A stretch of 64,000 nt of DNA from Bradyrhizobium quebecense (GTDB lineage: Bacteria > Pseudomonadota > Alphaproteobacteria > Rhizobiales > Xanthobacteraceae): positions 5,952,001-6,016,000 of the forward strand of contig NZ_CP088022.1 of NCBI RefSeq assembly GCF_013373795.3. Direction: 5' to 3'. Positions 23,106 to 32,195 of the stretch are shown here, piece by piece (the first letter of the stretch is position 1; each line of letters opens with the position of its first letter). The notes below the pieces were generated by a model that was not told the DNA's origin, did no database searches, and worked only from the letters and a program-made list of their open reading frames with translations. Both the position numbers and the translations under genes were made by a program.

Positions 23106-24134
23106 TCAGCGCGGCAATTTGGGGATCCCCGCCACCGGCGGGGCCGTGGCGGTCAGGGTTTGCAGGAAGGCGATGAGGTCCTTCTTCTCGCCTGCCGTCA
23201 GAGACAATGGCTTGATGTCGGGCGACCGGCTCGGCCGCTCGATCCCGCCCTTGTTGTAGAGCTCGATGACATCTTCCAGCGTTGCGACCGATCCGTCGTG
23301 CATGTAGGGCGCACGGCGCACGACGTCGCGCAATGTCGGGGTCTTGAAGGCATATTTCAGCTTCGCCGAGGTCGGAAAGTAACGTCCGCGCCCGATGTCC
23401 TGGCCTTTGGCGGTGCCGATATCCTGGAAGGACCCGTCGGAGAAGGATGGGCCGCTGTGGCAGGACGAACAGCGTCCCTTGCCGTTGAAAAGCTCAAAGC
23501 CGCGCTGAGCCGTTGCGCTGATCGCGCTCTCGTCGCCCTTGATCCAGCGGTCGAACGGGGCTTCGCCCGCGACGATGGAGCGCTCGAAGGTCGCCAGCGA
23601 CTGCTCGATCCTCGGCCGCGTGATCGCGCCGTCGCCGAACGCGTGGGTAAATGCATCGACATAGCCGGGGATCGCCGCGAGACGCGCGATCAATTCCGGC
23701 TCGGTCATGTTCAGGTTCATCGGACTCAGAATCGGCCCGAACGCAACGGATTCGAGATCCTTGAACTTGCCGTCCCATCCCAGCGGCTCGAAGAAGGCCA
23801 CATCGATCAGCGTCGGCGAACGGATCGGCAAGCCCTTCGGATCCTCACCGATGGCGCGTGGCAGGCCGTCAGCCCATGACAGGCTGGGCTTGTGGCAGCT
23901 CGCGCAGGAATGCGTCTTGGACCGCGACAGCAGCGGATCGAAGAACAGCATCCGCCCCAGCGCGGATTTCGCCTCCGAATAGGGATTGCTGCTCGGGAAG
24001 GGAACGACGTCGGGCCGGCGATAGCTGGCACGAATTGTCACAGGGTCGCGCGGCGCCGTCGCCGGGGTCAAGGCAAGCGACAGCCCTACAGGCAAAACTG
24101 CCGCGAGCAAGGTCAGGCTGACCCAAAGCCTCAT
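23106..24134 (-). CDS. MauG/CcpA-type dihaem cytochrome c peroxidase
   Basis: A 342-residue exported protein: signal peptide to about residue 25 (LWVSLTLLAAVLPVGLSLAL), then two CxxCH haem sites (CASCH in the N-terminal half and CSSCH in the second half) and distal words such as FFDPLLSRSKTHS, LSPMNLNMTEPEL and RDVVRRAPYMHDGSVATLED. These are typical of the bacterial dihaem peroxidase/MauG family, which reduces H2O2 in the periplasm or oxidises a partner protein. ATG 24134 with GAGGAC upstream was chosen; the upstream open frame lacks a ribosome site. Confidence 0.9.
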   Translation of the reverse strand: MRLWVSLTLLAAVLPVGLSLALTPATAPRDPVTIRASYRRPDVVPFPSSNPYSEAKSALGRMLFFDPLLSRSKTHSCASCHKPSLSWADGLPRAIGEDPKGLPIRSPTLIDVAFFEPLGWDGKFKDLESVAFGPILSPMNLNMTEPELIARLAAIPGYVDAFTHAFGDGAITRPRIEQSLATFERSIVAGEAPFDRWIKGDESAISATAQRGFELFNGKGRCSSCHSGPSFSDGSFQDIGTAKGQDIGRGRYFPTSAKLKYAFKTPTLRDVVRRAPYMHDGSVATLEDVIELYNKGGIERPSRSPDIKPLSLTAGEKKDLIAFLQTLTATAPPVAGIPKLPR

Positions 24135-24336
24135 GGGGTCCTCAGACGGTATCCTGCTCGGTATATGCCCAAGCATGTTCAACGAAGTTTTAACACTCGG
24201 TTGCGGGCCATTACGGATGTCGGATTTCGACACAGATGACCTTAGGGTCGTCCGGCGCACCTAGTTTCGATCAATCCGGGCAACAACATAGCCACTCAAC
24301 CTAAGGCGGCCACGGCGGTCTATTTCGTGGGGCGCT

Positions 24337-26007
24337 CTACTTCTTCGCCGGACGGACCGGCGCGGAGAGCTGCTCGGTGCGGTCGCGCTCGGTCATATCG
24401 ACCACGGTGTCCATCGGCGCGGTGAGCTCATAGACATAGGAGACGTCGGTGAAGTAGCGCTTCGCGGTGCCGCCCAGCGCCTCCGGCGCGACGCGGTCGA
24501 GCAGGATCAGGCCGAAGTCACTGTCGGCCCGCCGCGTCGCCTGGCTGGTATTGAACTCCTCCCAGCGGAAATGGAAGACCGCATCCTCACCGGCGACTTC
24601 CCAGTTGGCGACGATGTGCGGATGCTTGCCGACCAGCGACAGCCCTTCGTCGGAGTGCGAGGCGAGCTCGAAAAACAGCAGCGACAGCGATTGCGCGGCG
24701 CGGGCGCTGACGGTGATGTCGGGACCGTTCACCGCGATCCGGTCGGCATGCGGAATCGCGCGCGATTCGAACAGGCCCTTCAGCTTGACGCCCTGCCACT
24801 GGCTCTCGCTGAGCAGCGTGACGACATTCGACATCGCGTGGATGCGCCCGATCAACAGTTCGCGCGCGACGTCGATGTCGGCGCCGTGCCGCAGCGTGCG
24901 GGTCACGATCGACTGGATCACCGCGAGGATGTTCTTGACCCGATGGTTGAGCTCGTCGATGACCGCAGTCAGCCGGCGCTCGAAGCCGATCCGAACCTCG
25001 ATCTCGCGGCTGAGGCGCAAATTGTTGTAGGCGACGTAGCCGAACAGGCCGCAGACGATGCCGGTCAGCGCGAGGCCGATCGCCGCGACGATGGTCGCGG
25101 TCTGCTGCGCACGCACCGTGGCGTTGCTCTTGGCGTAATAGTCGAGCGACCAGTCCCGGCCGCCGAACGTTACCGTGCGGACCATCGACGGCAGCGGGCC
25201 GTCCTGCCGCACCGCGCGCGAGGTAACGATGCCCTGCTCGTTGGCGGTGAACTCGTCATTGGAATCACGCGGGTCCTTCAACGCCACCGCAAACAGCGAG
25301 GAATCGTCGTTGGTCAGCATCAGCGACGACAGCTCGTAGGAAAAGGTGATGAATCCGGCCGGCTCGGACCCGCCCTCCTGGAACACCGGCGCAGCGAGCA
25401 CGACCCCGACCGGGCCGTTCTGCCGCAGCAGCGGCACCGGGTCCGAGGCCACGGGCTTGGCGTTCTCCATTGCCCGCGCCAGCATCGGACCGACCACCGA
25501 GTGGCGGTCGAAGGCGCGGCCCGGGATGCTCAGGGTTTCCGGATTGCGCGGCTCGACATCCATCAGCACGTTGATCGGCTTGTCGAGCGCCTTGATGTCG
25601 AGCGCCTGGTCGTCGAAATCGCGGATCGAGGGATTGGTGAAGCCGGCGGCCTTGAGCTCCGCCTCGGCCGCGGTCAGCTCGTTCGGCTTGAGCCGCGCGA
25701 TCCAGGCGGCGACGACGAAATCGGTCTTGAAGGCGTAGATCGCCGAGCGCAGCGGCTGCAGCATATTGGCCTTCACCATCGACGGGGTCCGGAACAGTCC
25801 CGAGGCCACCCGCGCCAGCAGCTCGCGCTCGGTCAGGCGGTCCTGCACCAGGCTGGCATGGACGTCGATCGCCCGCGCCAGTGCGATACCGTCGATTGCG
25901 AGCTCCTGATCGTGCACCCGATAGGCGGCAAGACCGGAGAGCAGAACTCCGATCAGCGCAATCAATGCAACGATGAAACCCAGTCGAACCACACGCTTAC
26001 TCGGCAA
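24337..26007 (-). CDS. CHASE-type HWE/HisKA2 sensor histidine kinase
   Basis: A 556-residue protein: first membrane helix at about residues 9-29, a periplasmic CHASE-like domain (about 40-300, with VAAWIARLKPNELTAAEAEL and GFITFSYELSS), a second helix near 310-335, then the kinase core with the phospho-acceptor His355 in ELNHRVKNILAVIQSI. The C-terminal ATPase part has RAAQSLSLLFFELASHSDEG and a DFGLILLDR segment, and lacks the usual HATPase G-boxes. HWE/HisKA2 kinases of this form often feed the PhyR pathway. Its cognate regulator is not adjacent. Confidence 0.85.
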   Translation of the reverse strand: MPSKRVVRLGFIVALIALIGVLLSGLAAYRVHDQELAIDGIALARAIDVHASLVQDRLTERELLARVASGLFRTPSMVKANMLQPLRSAIYAFKTDFVVAAWIARLKPNELTAAEAELKAAGFTNPSIRDFDDQALDIKALDKPINVLMDVEPRNPETLSIPGRAFDRHSVVGPMLARAMENAKPVASDPVPLLRQNGPVGVVLAAPVFQEGGSEPAGFITFSYELSSLMLTNDDSSLFAVALKDPRDSNDEFTANEQGIVTSRAVRQDGPLPSMVRTVTFGGRDWSLDYYAKSNATVRAQQTATIVAAIGLALTGIVCGLFGYVAYNNLRLSREIEVRIGFERRLTAVIDELNHRVKNILAVIQSIVTRTLRHGADIDVARELLIGRIHAMSNVVTLLSESQWQGVKLKGLFESRAIPHADRIAVNGPDITVSARAAQSLSLLFFELASHSDEGLSLVGKHPHIVANWEVAGEDAVFHFRWEEFNTSQATRRADSDFGLILLDRVAPEALGGTAKRYFTDVSYVYELTAPMDTVVDMTERDRTEQLSAPVRPAKK

Positions 26008-26267
26008 TCAGGGGGTGGCGAAAGGGGACGGTAGGCATCTGGCTTCTGCGGGGGCGGCGACAAATCAGGGTGCGATGAACGCCAGCCGCAAAGGAATATG
26101 GAATAGCGATCATCGGTACGCAACAGGAGCCGGTCGGCAACATTAACGACGACGCCATCCGGCGGTCTTTGGCGGCACCAAAGGTTGCTAATCGTCAAAG
26201 TTGGAAATTGTTCCGGCGATTGCGCAGCTTTTTTGCGGCGGTGTGCGGACCCCCTCCCGTTCACCGT
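26008..26267. other. Non-coding stretch upstream of the histidine kinase
   Basis: I see no gene, no EcfG or sigma-54 type promoter and no inverted repeat of note in these 260 bases. The rest of the gap to ureG is filled by the repeat at 26268-26394. Confidence 0.5.
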
Positions 26268-26394
26268 CCCCCCCGCGCAAAGGCTTCGCCTTTGTCGCTG
26301 GAGGAGCGCGGTACGCGCGTCTCGAAGGGTGAACGGCCCCGCCGGTGGCCGTACATCCTTCGAGGTTCGCTCCGCTCGCACCTCAGGATGACGG
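26268..26394. repeat. Palindromic intergenic repeat, family D
   Basis: The words GTCTCGAAGGGTGAACGGCC and GGCCGTACATCCTTCGAGGT are inverted copies, with GCAAAGGCTTCGCCTTTG as a further hairpin on the left and a terminal CACCTCAGGATGACG. It lies just past the 3' end of ureG, the last gene of the urease cluster. Confidence 0.75.
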
Positions 26395-26415
26395 GACTGG
26401 CCACCGCCACAATGA

Positions 26416-27060
26416 TTAACGGCCAGCCGCCTTGCCTGCGCCCTGCGACCGAAGGCCGCCCTTGGTCTCGATGAAGCTGATGATGCGATCGAGGCCGTCG
26501 CTCTTCTTCAGATTGGTCATCACGAAGGGCCGCTCGCCACGCATCCGCCTGGCGTCGGTGTCCATCTTCTCGAGCGACGCACCGACATGGGGTGCGAGGT
26601 CGATCTTGTTGATCACCAGAAGGTCGGACCGCGTGATGCCGGGGCCGCCCTTGGAGGGGATCTTGTCGCCGGCGGCGACGTCGATGACGTAGATCGTCAG
26701 ATCCGCCAATTCCGGCGAGAAGGTCGCCGCCAGATTGTCGCCGCCGGATTCGATCAGGACCAGGTCGAGATCGGGGAATTTCGCCCGCATGTCGGCGACC
26801 GCAGCGAGGTTCATCGAGGCGTCCTCGCGGATCGCGGTATGCGGGCAGCCGCCGGTCTCGACGCCGGCGATGCGGTCCGGCGTCAGCGAGCCGGAGCGCA
26901 CCAGAAACTCGGCATCCCATTTGGTGTAGATGTCGTTTGTGATCGCAGCGATGTCGTAACGCTCGCGCATCGCCTTGCAGAGCAGATCCATCAGCGCGGT
27001 CTTGCCGGAGCCGACCGGACCGCCGACGCCGACGCGCAACGGGCCATGAGAAGTGGGCAT
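26416..27060 (-). CDS. ureG: Urease accessory GTPase UreG
   Basis: A 214-residue GTPase with the P-loop [12 protein letters not shown], the metal-binding CPH motif in [15 protein letters not shown], and the GTPase words [17 protein letters not shown] and [10 protein letters not shown]. With UreD and UreF it loads nickel into apo-urease in the cytoplasm using GTP hydrolysis. It is the last gene of the cluster and is separated from ureF by repeat family E. The C-terminus is slightly longer than in Klebsiella UreG. Confidence 0.97.
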   Translation of the reverse strand: MPTSHGPLRVGVGGPVGSGKTALMDLLCKAMRERYDIAAITNDIYTKWDAEFLVRSGSLTPDRIAGVETGGCPHTAIREDASMNLAAVADMRAKFPDLDLVLIESGGDNLAATFSPELADLTIYVIDVAAGDKIPSKGGPGITRSDLLVINKIDLAPHVGASLEKMDTDARRMRGERPFVMTNLKKSDGLDRIISFIETKGGLRSQGAGKAAGR

Positions 27061-27080
27061 ATGACACGCTCTCCGTTATC

Positions 27081-27186
27081 GTCGTCCCGGCCGAGTGCGC
27101 AGTTGCGCACGGAGCCGGGACCCATTACCACCGAATTGAATTGTTGCGCGAGACTGGGGCCGCAGACTTGGACGCCGGGACGACGG
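27081..27186. repeat. Palindromic repeat, family E, between ureF and ureG
   Basis: The outer inverted ends CGTCGTCCCGGC and GCCGGGACGACG enclose an inner hairpin GTGCGCAGTTGCGCAC. It fills nearly the whole 170-base gap between ureF and ureG, so the operon transcript passes through it unless it ends there. Confidence 0.8.
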
Positions 27187-27230
27187 CTGAGGACGCGAAT
27201 GCGGCGCCAGCATCGTCGCTTGATTGCGCA

Positions 27231-27962
27231 TCATGACCGGAACAGCCTCGTGTACTGCGTCTCGTGACGCAGGCTTGCGAGGTCGGCCCGGAAGGTCGCG
27301 CTGCCGAGATCGTCGAGCGAAGCTGCGTTGGCCCGCGCCGCGGTCGCGGCAACGACCGGCTCGAGATCGGCCAGCACGCGCTGGCTGTCGGTCTGCCCGA
27401 GCGGAATCAGCCGGCTGCCTGCGGAGATCCAATTCGAGAGCACGGCATGCAGGAAGGCATGCAGCGATGGCGCCAGCCGGATGCCATGCGCAGCGCTGAC
27501 GATACCGACCGCGACCGGGTACACGATCGGCCCGTCGCAAGCCGCAATCATCGCGCCGAGGCCAGACGCACTCCAGGCCGCACGGGCAATCTCGATGAAG
27601 GCGCGTCCCTGCGTCGTGGTCTCGAGCTGCCGCTCGCGCGACGGCACGAAGGCAGCAGCAAGCTCGGCGATCTCCTTCAGTCCCGCGTAGCCGGGCTCCG
27701 ACACCGCGCGATGGCTCTGCGCAAGGAACACGGCGTCGCAAAAGCCGCTGCCGTCGGTGAGCATCGCCGCGAGCCAGCCGCGCAGCGACGCGGCATCGGT
27801 GATGTCACCGGCCTCGACCGCCCATTCGATGCCGCTGGAATAGGCGAACGCCCCCACTGGAAAGGACGGCGACAGCCACGTCATCAGCCGGTACAGCGCG
27901 GCCGCCTCGTCCTCCGCCATCCCGCCGCGCACCGCAGCGGGATCAGGCTCATTTGTGCTCAT
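27231..27962 (-). CDS. ureF: Urease accessory protein UreF
   Basis: A 243-residue helical protein with UreF features: [20 protein letters not shown] near the N-terminus, [20 protein letters not shown], and the conserved C-terminal segment [20 protein letters not shown]. It is a scaffold of the UreD-UreF-UreG nickel-loading complex. ATG 27962 was chosen. It lies inside the end of ureE (14-base overlap), and the frame upstream of it only re-reads the histidine-rich ureE tail in another frame. Confidence 0.95.
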   Translation of the reverse strand: MSTNEPDPAAVRGGMAEDEAAALYRLMTWLSPSFPVGAFAYSSGIEWAVEAGDITDAASLRGWLAAMLTDGSGFCDAVFLAQSHRAVSEPGYAGLKEIAELAAAFVPSRERQLETTTQGRAFIEIARAAWSASGLGAMIAACDGPIVYPVAVGIVSAAHGIRLAPSLHAFLHAVLSNWISAGSRLIPLGQTDSQRVLADLEPVVAATAARANAASLDDLGSATFRADLASLRHETQYTRLFRS

Positions 27963-28566
27963 GAGCATGGGAGTGGTCGTGGTGATGATGGGCATGGTCG
28001 CAATGCTCATCATGGTGGTGGTCGTGGTCATGCCCATGGTGATGTCCATCACCGTGGTGGTGACCATGATCGTGCGCGTCGCCATGGGCATGATCGTGCC
28101 CGGCGTGACCATGCGCGTGCTCGTCAGCATGCGCGTGCTCGGCATAGGCGCCGCCCTCGGGATCGAACGGCGCCTCGATCTCGATAACACGGGCCCCTAA
28201 CCCCTTCACCATCGCCTCGATCACGTGATCGCGCCGAATGCGCAGGCCTTTCGGCATGATCTGCGTCGGCAGATGGCGGTTGCCAAGATGCCAGGCGACC
28301 CGGATCAGATGATGCGGATCGCTGCCGCGGATTTCCGCGAGCGGCTCCGGAGCTGCGACCACCTCGATGAGGCGGCCGTCCTCCAGCACCAATGCGTCGC
28401 CGCCGCGCAGCGCGACGGCGTTCTCGAGATCGAGCAGGAATTCGAGCCCGCGCGTCCCTGACATCACCATCCGCCGCCGGTGCCGGTCGTCGAAATCGAG
28501 CACGACGGTGTCGGCTGCCGCTTCTGTCCAGCGATGCTGTCCCAGGACTTTGGTTGCGCGGATCAT
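27949..28566 (-). CDS. ureE: Urease nickel metallochaperone UreE with His-rich tail
   Basis: A 205-residue protein. The N-terminal two domains carry [20 protein letters not shown] and the metal-site region [18 protein letters not shown]. The last 63 residues are almost a polymer of His, Asp, Gly and Ala with about 30 histidines (for example [19 protein letters not shown]), like the Klebsiella tail but longer. It delivers Ni to UreG. ATG 28566 ([11 protein letters not shown]) is the usual start; the longer open frame upstream re-reads the neighbouring gene. Confidence 0.96.
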   Translation of the reverse strand: MIRATKVLGQHRWTEAAADTVVLDFDDRHRRRMVMSGTRGLEFLLDLENAVALRGGDALVLEDGRLIEVVAAPEPLAEIRGSDPHHLIRVAWHLGNRHLPTQIMPKGLRIRRDHVIEAMVKGLGARVIEIEAPFDPEGGAYAEHAHADEHAHGHAGHDHAHGDAHDHGHHHGDGHHHGHDHDHHHDEHCDHAHHHHDHSHAHEHK

Positions 28567-28574
28567 CGATTGCC

Positions 28575-28874
28575 TCAGAGCTTCTGAACCTTGGCGTCGC
28601 TGATGATCTCGATCACCGTCGGGCCGGTCTTCATTTCGGCGGAATATTCGCGCCACACCTTCATGTGTGGCGCCTTGCTGTGCGCGGTCAGGTCGTCGCG
28701 GGTTTCCCAGCGCTCGACGACCACATACAGATTGGGATCGTTGACGCTGACATGGCCCTCGTAGGAGAGGCAGCCCTTCTCCTTGTGGGTCTCGGCGATG
28801 CACGCCTTGTGTCCCCTAATGAAGTCGTCCTTGTTTTCCGGCTTCATCGGCGTGGTTGCGATGACATAGATCAT
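28575..28874 (-). CDS. ABM-domain (quinol monooxygenase-like) protein 1
   Basis: A 99-residue single-domain dimeric alpha+beta barrel protein: [20 protein letters not shown], then [20 protein letters not shown] and [20 protein letters not shown]. This is the antibiotic biosynthesis monooxygenase (ABM) pattern seen in YgiN-type quinol monooxygenases, which need no metal or cofactor. It is co-oriented with the urease genes, nine bases from ureE. Its role there is unclear. It is a tandem paralogue of the next gene. Confidence 0.88.
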   Translation of the reverse strand: MIYVIATTPMKPENKDDFIRGHKACIAETHKEKGCLSYEGHVSVNDPNLYVVVERWETRDDLTAHSKAPHMKVWREYSAEMKTGPTVIEIISDAKVQKL

Positions 28875-28893
28875 GGTGCTTCTCCCGTTCTTG

Positions 28894-29193
28894 TTAGCGA
28901 ACGTCGACCTTCTCGGGCGTGATCACCTCGATCTTCGGCGGCGCGGCCATGCACTTCACCGCAACGCGGCCGAACGTCTTCATGTGCTCGGCGGTGCGAT
29001 GCGGCACCAGCGCCTCGGCGTTCTCCCACTGCTCCACGAACACCATCTTGCTGTGGTCGGTGACGCTCTCGTGCAAGTCGTAGGCGATGTTGCCGGGCTC
29101 CTTGCGGGTTTCCTTGATGCAGGCCGTCGCCGCAGCGATGAATTCGGCGCGGGTCTCGGGCTTGATGGTCAGCGTGGCAACGACGTAAATCAC
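28894..29193 (-). CDS. ABM-domain (quinol monooxygenase-like) protein 2
   Basis: A 99-residue paralogue of the 28575-28874 protein (MIYVVATLTIKPETRAEFIA, YDLHESVTDHSKMVFVEQWE, HRTAEHMKTFGRVAVKCMA). The two have the same length and clear positional similarity, suggesting tandem duplication. It has a GGGAGGAA ribosome site, and a partial family C repeat lies between it and ureC. No urease-specific function is known to me. Confidence 0.88.
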   Translation of the reverse strand: MIYVVATLTIKPETRAEFIAAATACIKETRKEPGNIAYDLHESVTDHSKMVFVEQWENAEALVPHRTAEHMKTFGRVAVKCMAAPPKIEVITPEKVDVR

Positions 29194-29230
29194 GGAAATT
29201 CCTCCCGGTTTTCTCTTTTGGTTTGAGTCT

Positions 29231-29289
29231 TGTCTTGACGCGTTTTCTTTCCGCGAACCGGAAATCCACTTCGCTCGAAAACGCTCTAG
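29231..29289. repeat. Family C repeat, copy 4 (right half only)
   Basis: It holds GACGCGTTTTCTTTCCGCG, CCACTTCGCTCGAAAACGC and the terminal CTCTAG but lacks the left hairpin. It follows the ureC stop codon by about 16 bases. Confidence 0.85.
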
Positions 29290-29304
29290 TTACCGGGAGT
29301 GGTT

Positions 29305-31020
29305 TTAGAACATAAAGTAGCGCTGTGCCATGGGCAGCACCTCGGCCGGCGCGCAGGTCAGGAGCTCGCCGTCTGCGCGTACCTCATAGGTCTCCGGATC
29401 GACCTCGATCTCGGGCGTCGCGTCGTTATGGATCATGCTCTTCTTGGAGATCTTTCCGCGGGTGTTCTGCACCGCGTAGAGCTTCTTGCTGATCCCGAGC
29501 TTGCGGGCGAGGCCGCCGGTGACCGCAGCCTTCGAGGTGAACACCACCGAGGACGCGGTCAGCGCCTTGCCAAAGGCGGCGAACATCGGCCGGTAATGCA
29601 CCGGCTGCGGTGTCGGGATCGAGGCGTTGGGATCGCCCATCGGCGCCGCCACGATCGAGCCGCCCTTGATGATGCAGTCCGGCTTGACGCCGAAGAACGC
29701 CGGCGACCACAGCACCAGATCGGCCAGCTTGCCCTTCTCCACCGAACCGATCAGCTTCGACACGCCATGCGCGATCGCCGGGTTGATGGTGTATTTGGCG
29801 ATGTAGCGCCTGACGCGGAAATTGTCGTTGTCGTTGCCCCTGTCCTGCGGCAGGGCTCCGCGCTGCTTCTTCATCTTGTCGGCGGTCTGCCAGGTGCGGA
29901 TGATGACTTCGCCGAGCCGGCCCATCGCCTGCGAGTCCGACGACATCATCGAGAGCGCGCCGAGATCGTGCAGGATGTCCTCGGCGGCGATGGTCTCCTT
30001 GCGGATCCGGCTTTCGGCGAAGGCGAGGTCCTCGGCGATCGACGGATCGAGGTGATGGCACACCATCAGCATGTCGAGATGCTCGTCGATGGTGTTGCGG
30101 GTGAACGGCCGGGTCGGGTTGGTCGAGGACGGCAGCACGTTCTTCAGGCCCGCAATCTTGATGATGTCGGGGGCGTGGCCGCCGCCGGCGCCTTCGGTGT
30201 GGAAAGCATGGATGGTGCGGCCCTTGAATGCCTTCACGGTTTCCTCGACGAAACCGGATTCGTTCAGCGTGTCCGAATGCAGCATCACCTGGACGTCGTA
30301 ATCGTCGGCCACCGACAGACAGGTGTCGATCGCCGACGGCGTGGTGCCCCAATCCTCGTGCAGCTTCAGCGCGCAGGCACCGCCCTTGATCATCTCGACC
30401 AGCGCCGCCGGACGCGAGGCGTTGCCCTTGCCGGAAATGCCGAGGTTGACCGGGAAGGCGTCGAACGACTGGATCATCCGCCCCATGTGCCACGGGCCGG
30501 GCGTGCAGGTGGTGGCGAAGGTGCCGTGCGAGGGGCCGGTGCCGCCCCCTAACATCGAGGTGACGCCACTCATCAGCGCGTGCTCGATCTGCTGCGGGCA
30601 GATGAAGTGGATGTGGCTGTCGAATCCGCCCGCGGTGAGGATCTTGCCCTCACCCGCGATTACGTCGGTGCCGGGACCGATGATGATGGTGACATTGGGC
30701 TGGATGTCGGGATTGCCGGCCTTGCCGATCGCCGCGATCATGCCCTCCTTGATCGCGACGTCGGCCTTGTCGATGCCCCAGTGATCGACGATCAGCGCGT
30801 TGGTGATGACGGTATCGGCCGCGCCTTGCGCGTTGGTCACCTGCGACTGCCCCATGCCGTCGCGGATCACCTTGCCGCCACCGAACTTCACCTCCTCGCC
30901 ATAGGTGGTGAGATCCTTCTCGACCTCGATGATCAGATCGGTGTCGGCGAGCCGCACCTTGTCGCCGGTGGTCGGCCCGAACATGTCGGCATAGACGGAA
31001 CGCTTGATCTTCACGGACAT
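29305..31020 (-). CDS. ureC: Urease alpha subunit
   Basis: 571 residues, the usual size. Nickel ligands and catalytic groups are readable: HIHF in [12 protein letters not shown], the lysine to be carbamylated in [12 protein letters not shown], His in [12 protein letters not shown] and [12 protein letters not shown], the flap Cys/His in MVCHHLDPS, and Asp in [10 protein letters not shown]. It hydrolyses urea to ammonia and carbamate in the cytoplasm with UreA and UreB. ATG 31020 ([20 protein letters not shown]) begins one base after the HD gene stop, so translation is coupled. Confidence 0.98.
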   Translation of the reverse strand: MSVKIKRSVYADMFGPTTGDKVRLADTDLIIEVEKDLTTYGEEVKFGGGKVIRDGMGQSQVTNAQGAADTVITNALIVDHWGIDKADVAIKEGMIAAIGKAGNPDIQPNVTIIIGPGTDVIAGEGKILTAGGFDSHIHFICPQQIEHALMSGVTSMLGGGTGPSHGTFATTCTPGPWHMGRMIQSFDAFPVNLGISGKGNASRPAALVEMIKGGACALKLHEDWGTTPSAIDTCLSVADDYDVQVMLHSDTLNESGFVEETVKAFKGRTIHAFHTEGAGGGHAPDIIKIAGLKNVLPSSTNPTRPFTRNTIDEHLDMLMVCHHLDPSIAEDLAFAESRIRKETIAAEDILHDLGALSMMSSDSQAMGRLGEVIIRTWQTADKMKKQRGALPQDRGNDNDNFRVRRYIAKYTINPAIAHGVSKLIGSVEKGKLADLVLWSPAFFGVKPDCIIKGGSIVAAPMGDPNASIPTPQPVHYRPMFAAFGKALTASSVVFTSKAAVTGGLARKLGISKKLYAVQNTRGKISKKSMIHNDATPEIEVDPETYEVRADGELLTCAPAEVLPMAQRYFMF

Positions 31021-31021
31021 G

Positions 31022-31576
31022 TCAGCCCCCAGTTTCAGCCAGCGCGGCCTTGGCGCGCGCGAGAGTGTCATCGAAAATGCGGTCGAGCCGCGGATTGATC
31101 CCCCGGCAACCGGCAACGACCTTGTCGGCCCAGGCCGCATAGTCGGCGAGATCGTCGCGCTCGTCCTTGCCTGGATGCGGCACGATCCGGGCGCCGATAT
31201 TGCTGATCTTGTCGGCGGTCTTGATCAGCTTGGCGCCGGGCGATTTGTGCGGAGCGTCCTCGATCTGCTTTTGCCGGCGCACGGGCTTTGGCAGGCTCAT
31301 GTCGTCGGTGCATTCGACCACCAGCGCGGCAACGCGTTCGCTGAACTTTTGCGCGAGCTCCGCGCGCGCGGTCTCGGTGTCCTCGATGGTGTCGTGCAGC
31401 CAGCCGGCCGCCACCAGCTCGGCATCGGCACCATCGGTCACCTGCGCCAGCAGGTTCGCAACCTCGGCCAGATGGTTGATGTAAGGCTCATTCCCCCGCC
31501 CCTTGCGCGCCATGCCGTTGTGACGGCGCGCGGCAAGCTCGGCAGCTCCGGAGACCATGCAAAGCGCGGGTAGCAT
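31022..31576 (-). CDS. HD-domain hydrolase, MESH1/SpoT-like
   Basis: A protein of about 184 residues with [20 protein letters not shown], then [15 protein letters not shown] and [14 protein letters not shown]. The HxxRxxKG-like start, the HD pair in HDTIED and the later D in KTADKISN are the metal-binding pattern of RelA/SpoT-type ppGpp hydrolases of the short MESH1 form. It has no synthetase domain. ATG 31576 was chosen (GGGAGC upstream); the frame is open to 31618. It lies between ureB and ureC, one base from ureC, an unusual place for such an enzyme. Confidence 0.75.
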   Translation of the reverse strand: MLPALCMVSGAAELAARRHNGMARKGRGNEPYINHLAEVANLLAQVTDGADAELVAAGWLHDTIEDTETARAELAQKFSERVAALVVECTDDMSLPKPVRRQKQIEDAPHKSPGAKLIKTADKISNIGARIVPHPGKDERDDLADYAAWADKVVAGCRGINPRLDRIFDDTLARAKAALAETGG

Positions 31577-31649
31577 CAGATTGCGGCGCTCCCGTCGCAA
31601 TTGCGATTGGTATGGCATCGAGAAATAATTTCGGCCGGCGCCCGGGGCT

Positions 31650-31692
31650 TACCCCTCTCCCCAACCCTCCCCCGCAAGGGGGGAGGGAGCCT
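31650..31692. repeat. GC-rich palindromic repeat, family F copy 1
   Basis: The core CCCTCCCCCGCAAGGGGGGAGGG is preceded by ACCCCTCTCCCCAA. Copies lie at 31793 (inverted) and 32195 (same orientation). Confidence 0.85.
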
Positions 31693-31739
31693 GATGAGTG
31701 TGCTCACCTCACGTCTCGTAGGGATTTCTCCACCTCGCA

Positions 31740-32195
31740 TCACAACTTCTCCGCTCGATCAACATTAGATGTAAGGGAGGCATCGGTGGAAGGGTTCCCT
31801 CCCCCCTTGCGGGGGAGGGTTAGGGAGGGGGGTGCCGCTTGCTCCGCTGCCTGAAGGGTCGCAGGAGCGACACCTTCGAGATTTTTCAACACATCGTTGT
31901 TGGTGAAGCGGAGCACACGGTAGCCGCGCGACGTGAACCAGGCGTCTCGTCGCTCGTCGTGACGAACTCGTTCATCGAAATCGTGGCTTTCGCCGTCAAC
32001 TTCAACAATCAACTTGCAAGAATGTGCGACGAAATCCGCAATGTAATTGCCCATCGGAACCTGTCGACGAAAATTGAGGCCGGCGAGGCGATCGGCCTTG
32101 GTGTGCCGCCACAGCAGCGTCTCCGCGCGCGTCATCGCACGGCGGAGCTCCTTGGCGCGACCGCGCTGGATGTCGCTCACTTGCGTGTGCGGCAT
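31740..32195 (-). CDS. DUF559 endonuclease-like protein built into repeats
   Basis: A 151-residue protein of the DUF559 family (very short patch repair/REase-like fold): RAKELRRAMTRAETLLWRHT, then FRRQVPMGNYIADFVAHSCK, LIVEVDGESHD (acidic E and D of the nuclease-like core) and RGYRVLRFTNNDVLKNLEGV. The start codon abuts one family F repeat, which supplies the ribosome site GGAGAGGGGT. The C-terminal residues around PPSLTLPRKGGGNPST are encoded by the inverted family F copy at 31793-31834. It interrupts the urease operon between ureB and the HD gene. Confidence 0.85.
   Translation of the reverse strand: MPHTQVSDIQRGRAKELRRAMTRAETLLWRHTKADRLAGLNFRRQVPMGNYIADFVAHSCKLIVEVDGESHDFDERVRHDERRDAWFTSRGYRVLRFTNNDVLKNLEGVAPATLQAAEQAAPPSLTLPRKGGGNPSTDASLTSNVDRAEKL
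31793..31834. repeat. Family F palindromic repeat, copy 2 (inverted, inside DUF559 gene)
   Basis: CCCTCCCCCCTTGCGGGGGA followed by GGGTTAGGGAGGGGGG is the reverse complement of the other copies and is translated as the C-terminal part of the DUF559 protein. Confidence 0.85.

Noticed and set aside
28566..28803. Longer UreE reading (extra 79 N-terminal residues)
   Set aside because: The extension re-reads the neighbouring ABM gene in another frame; the family start is [11 protein letters not shown].
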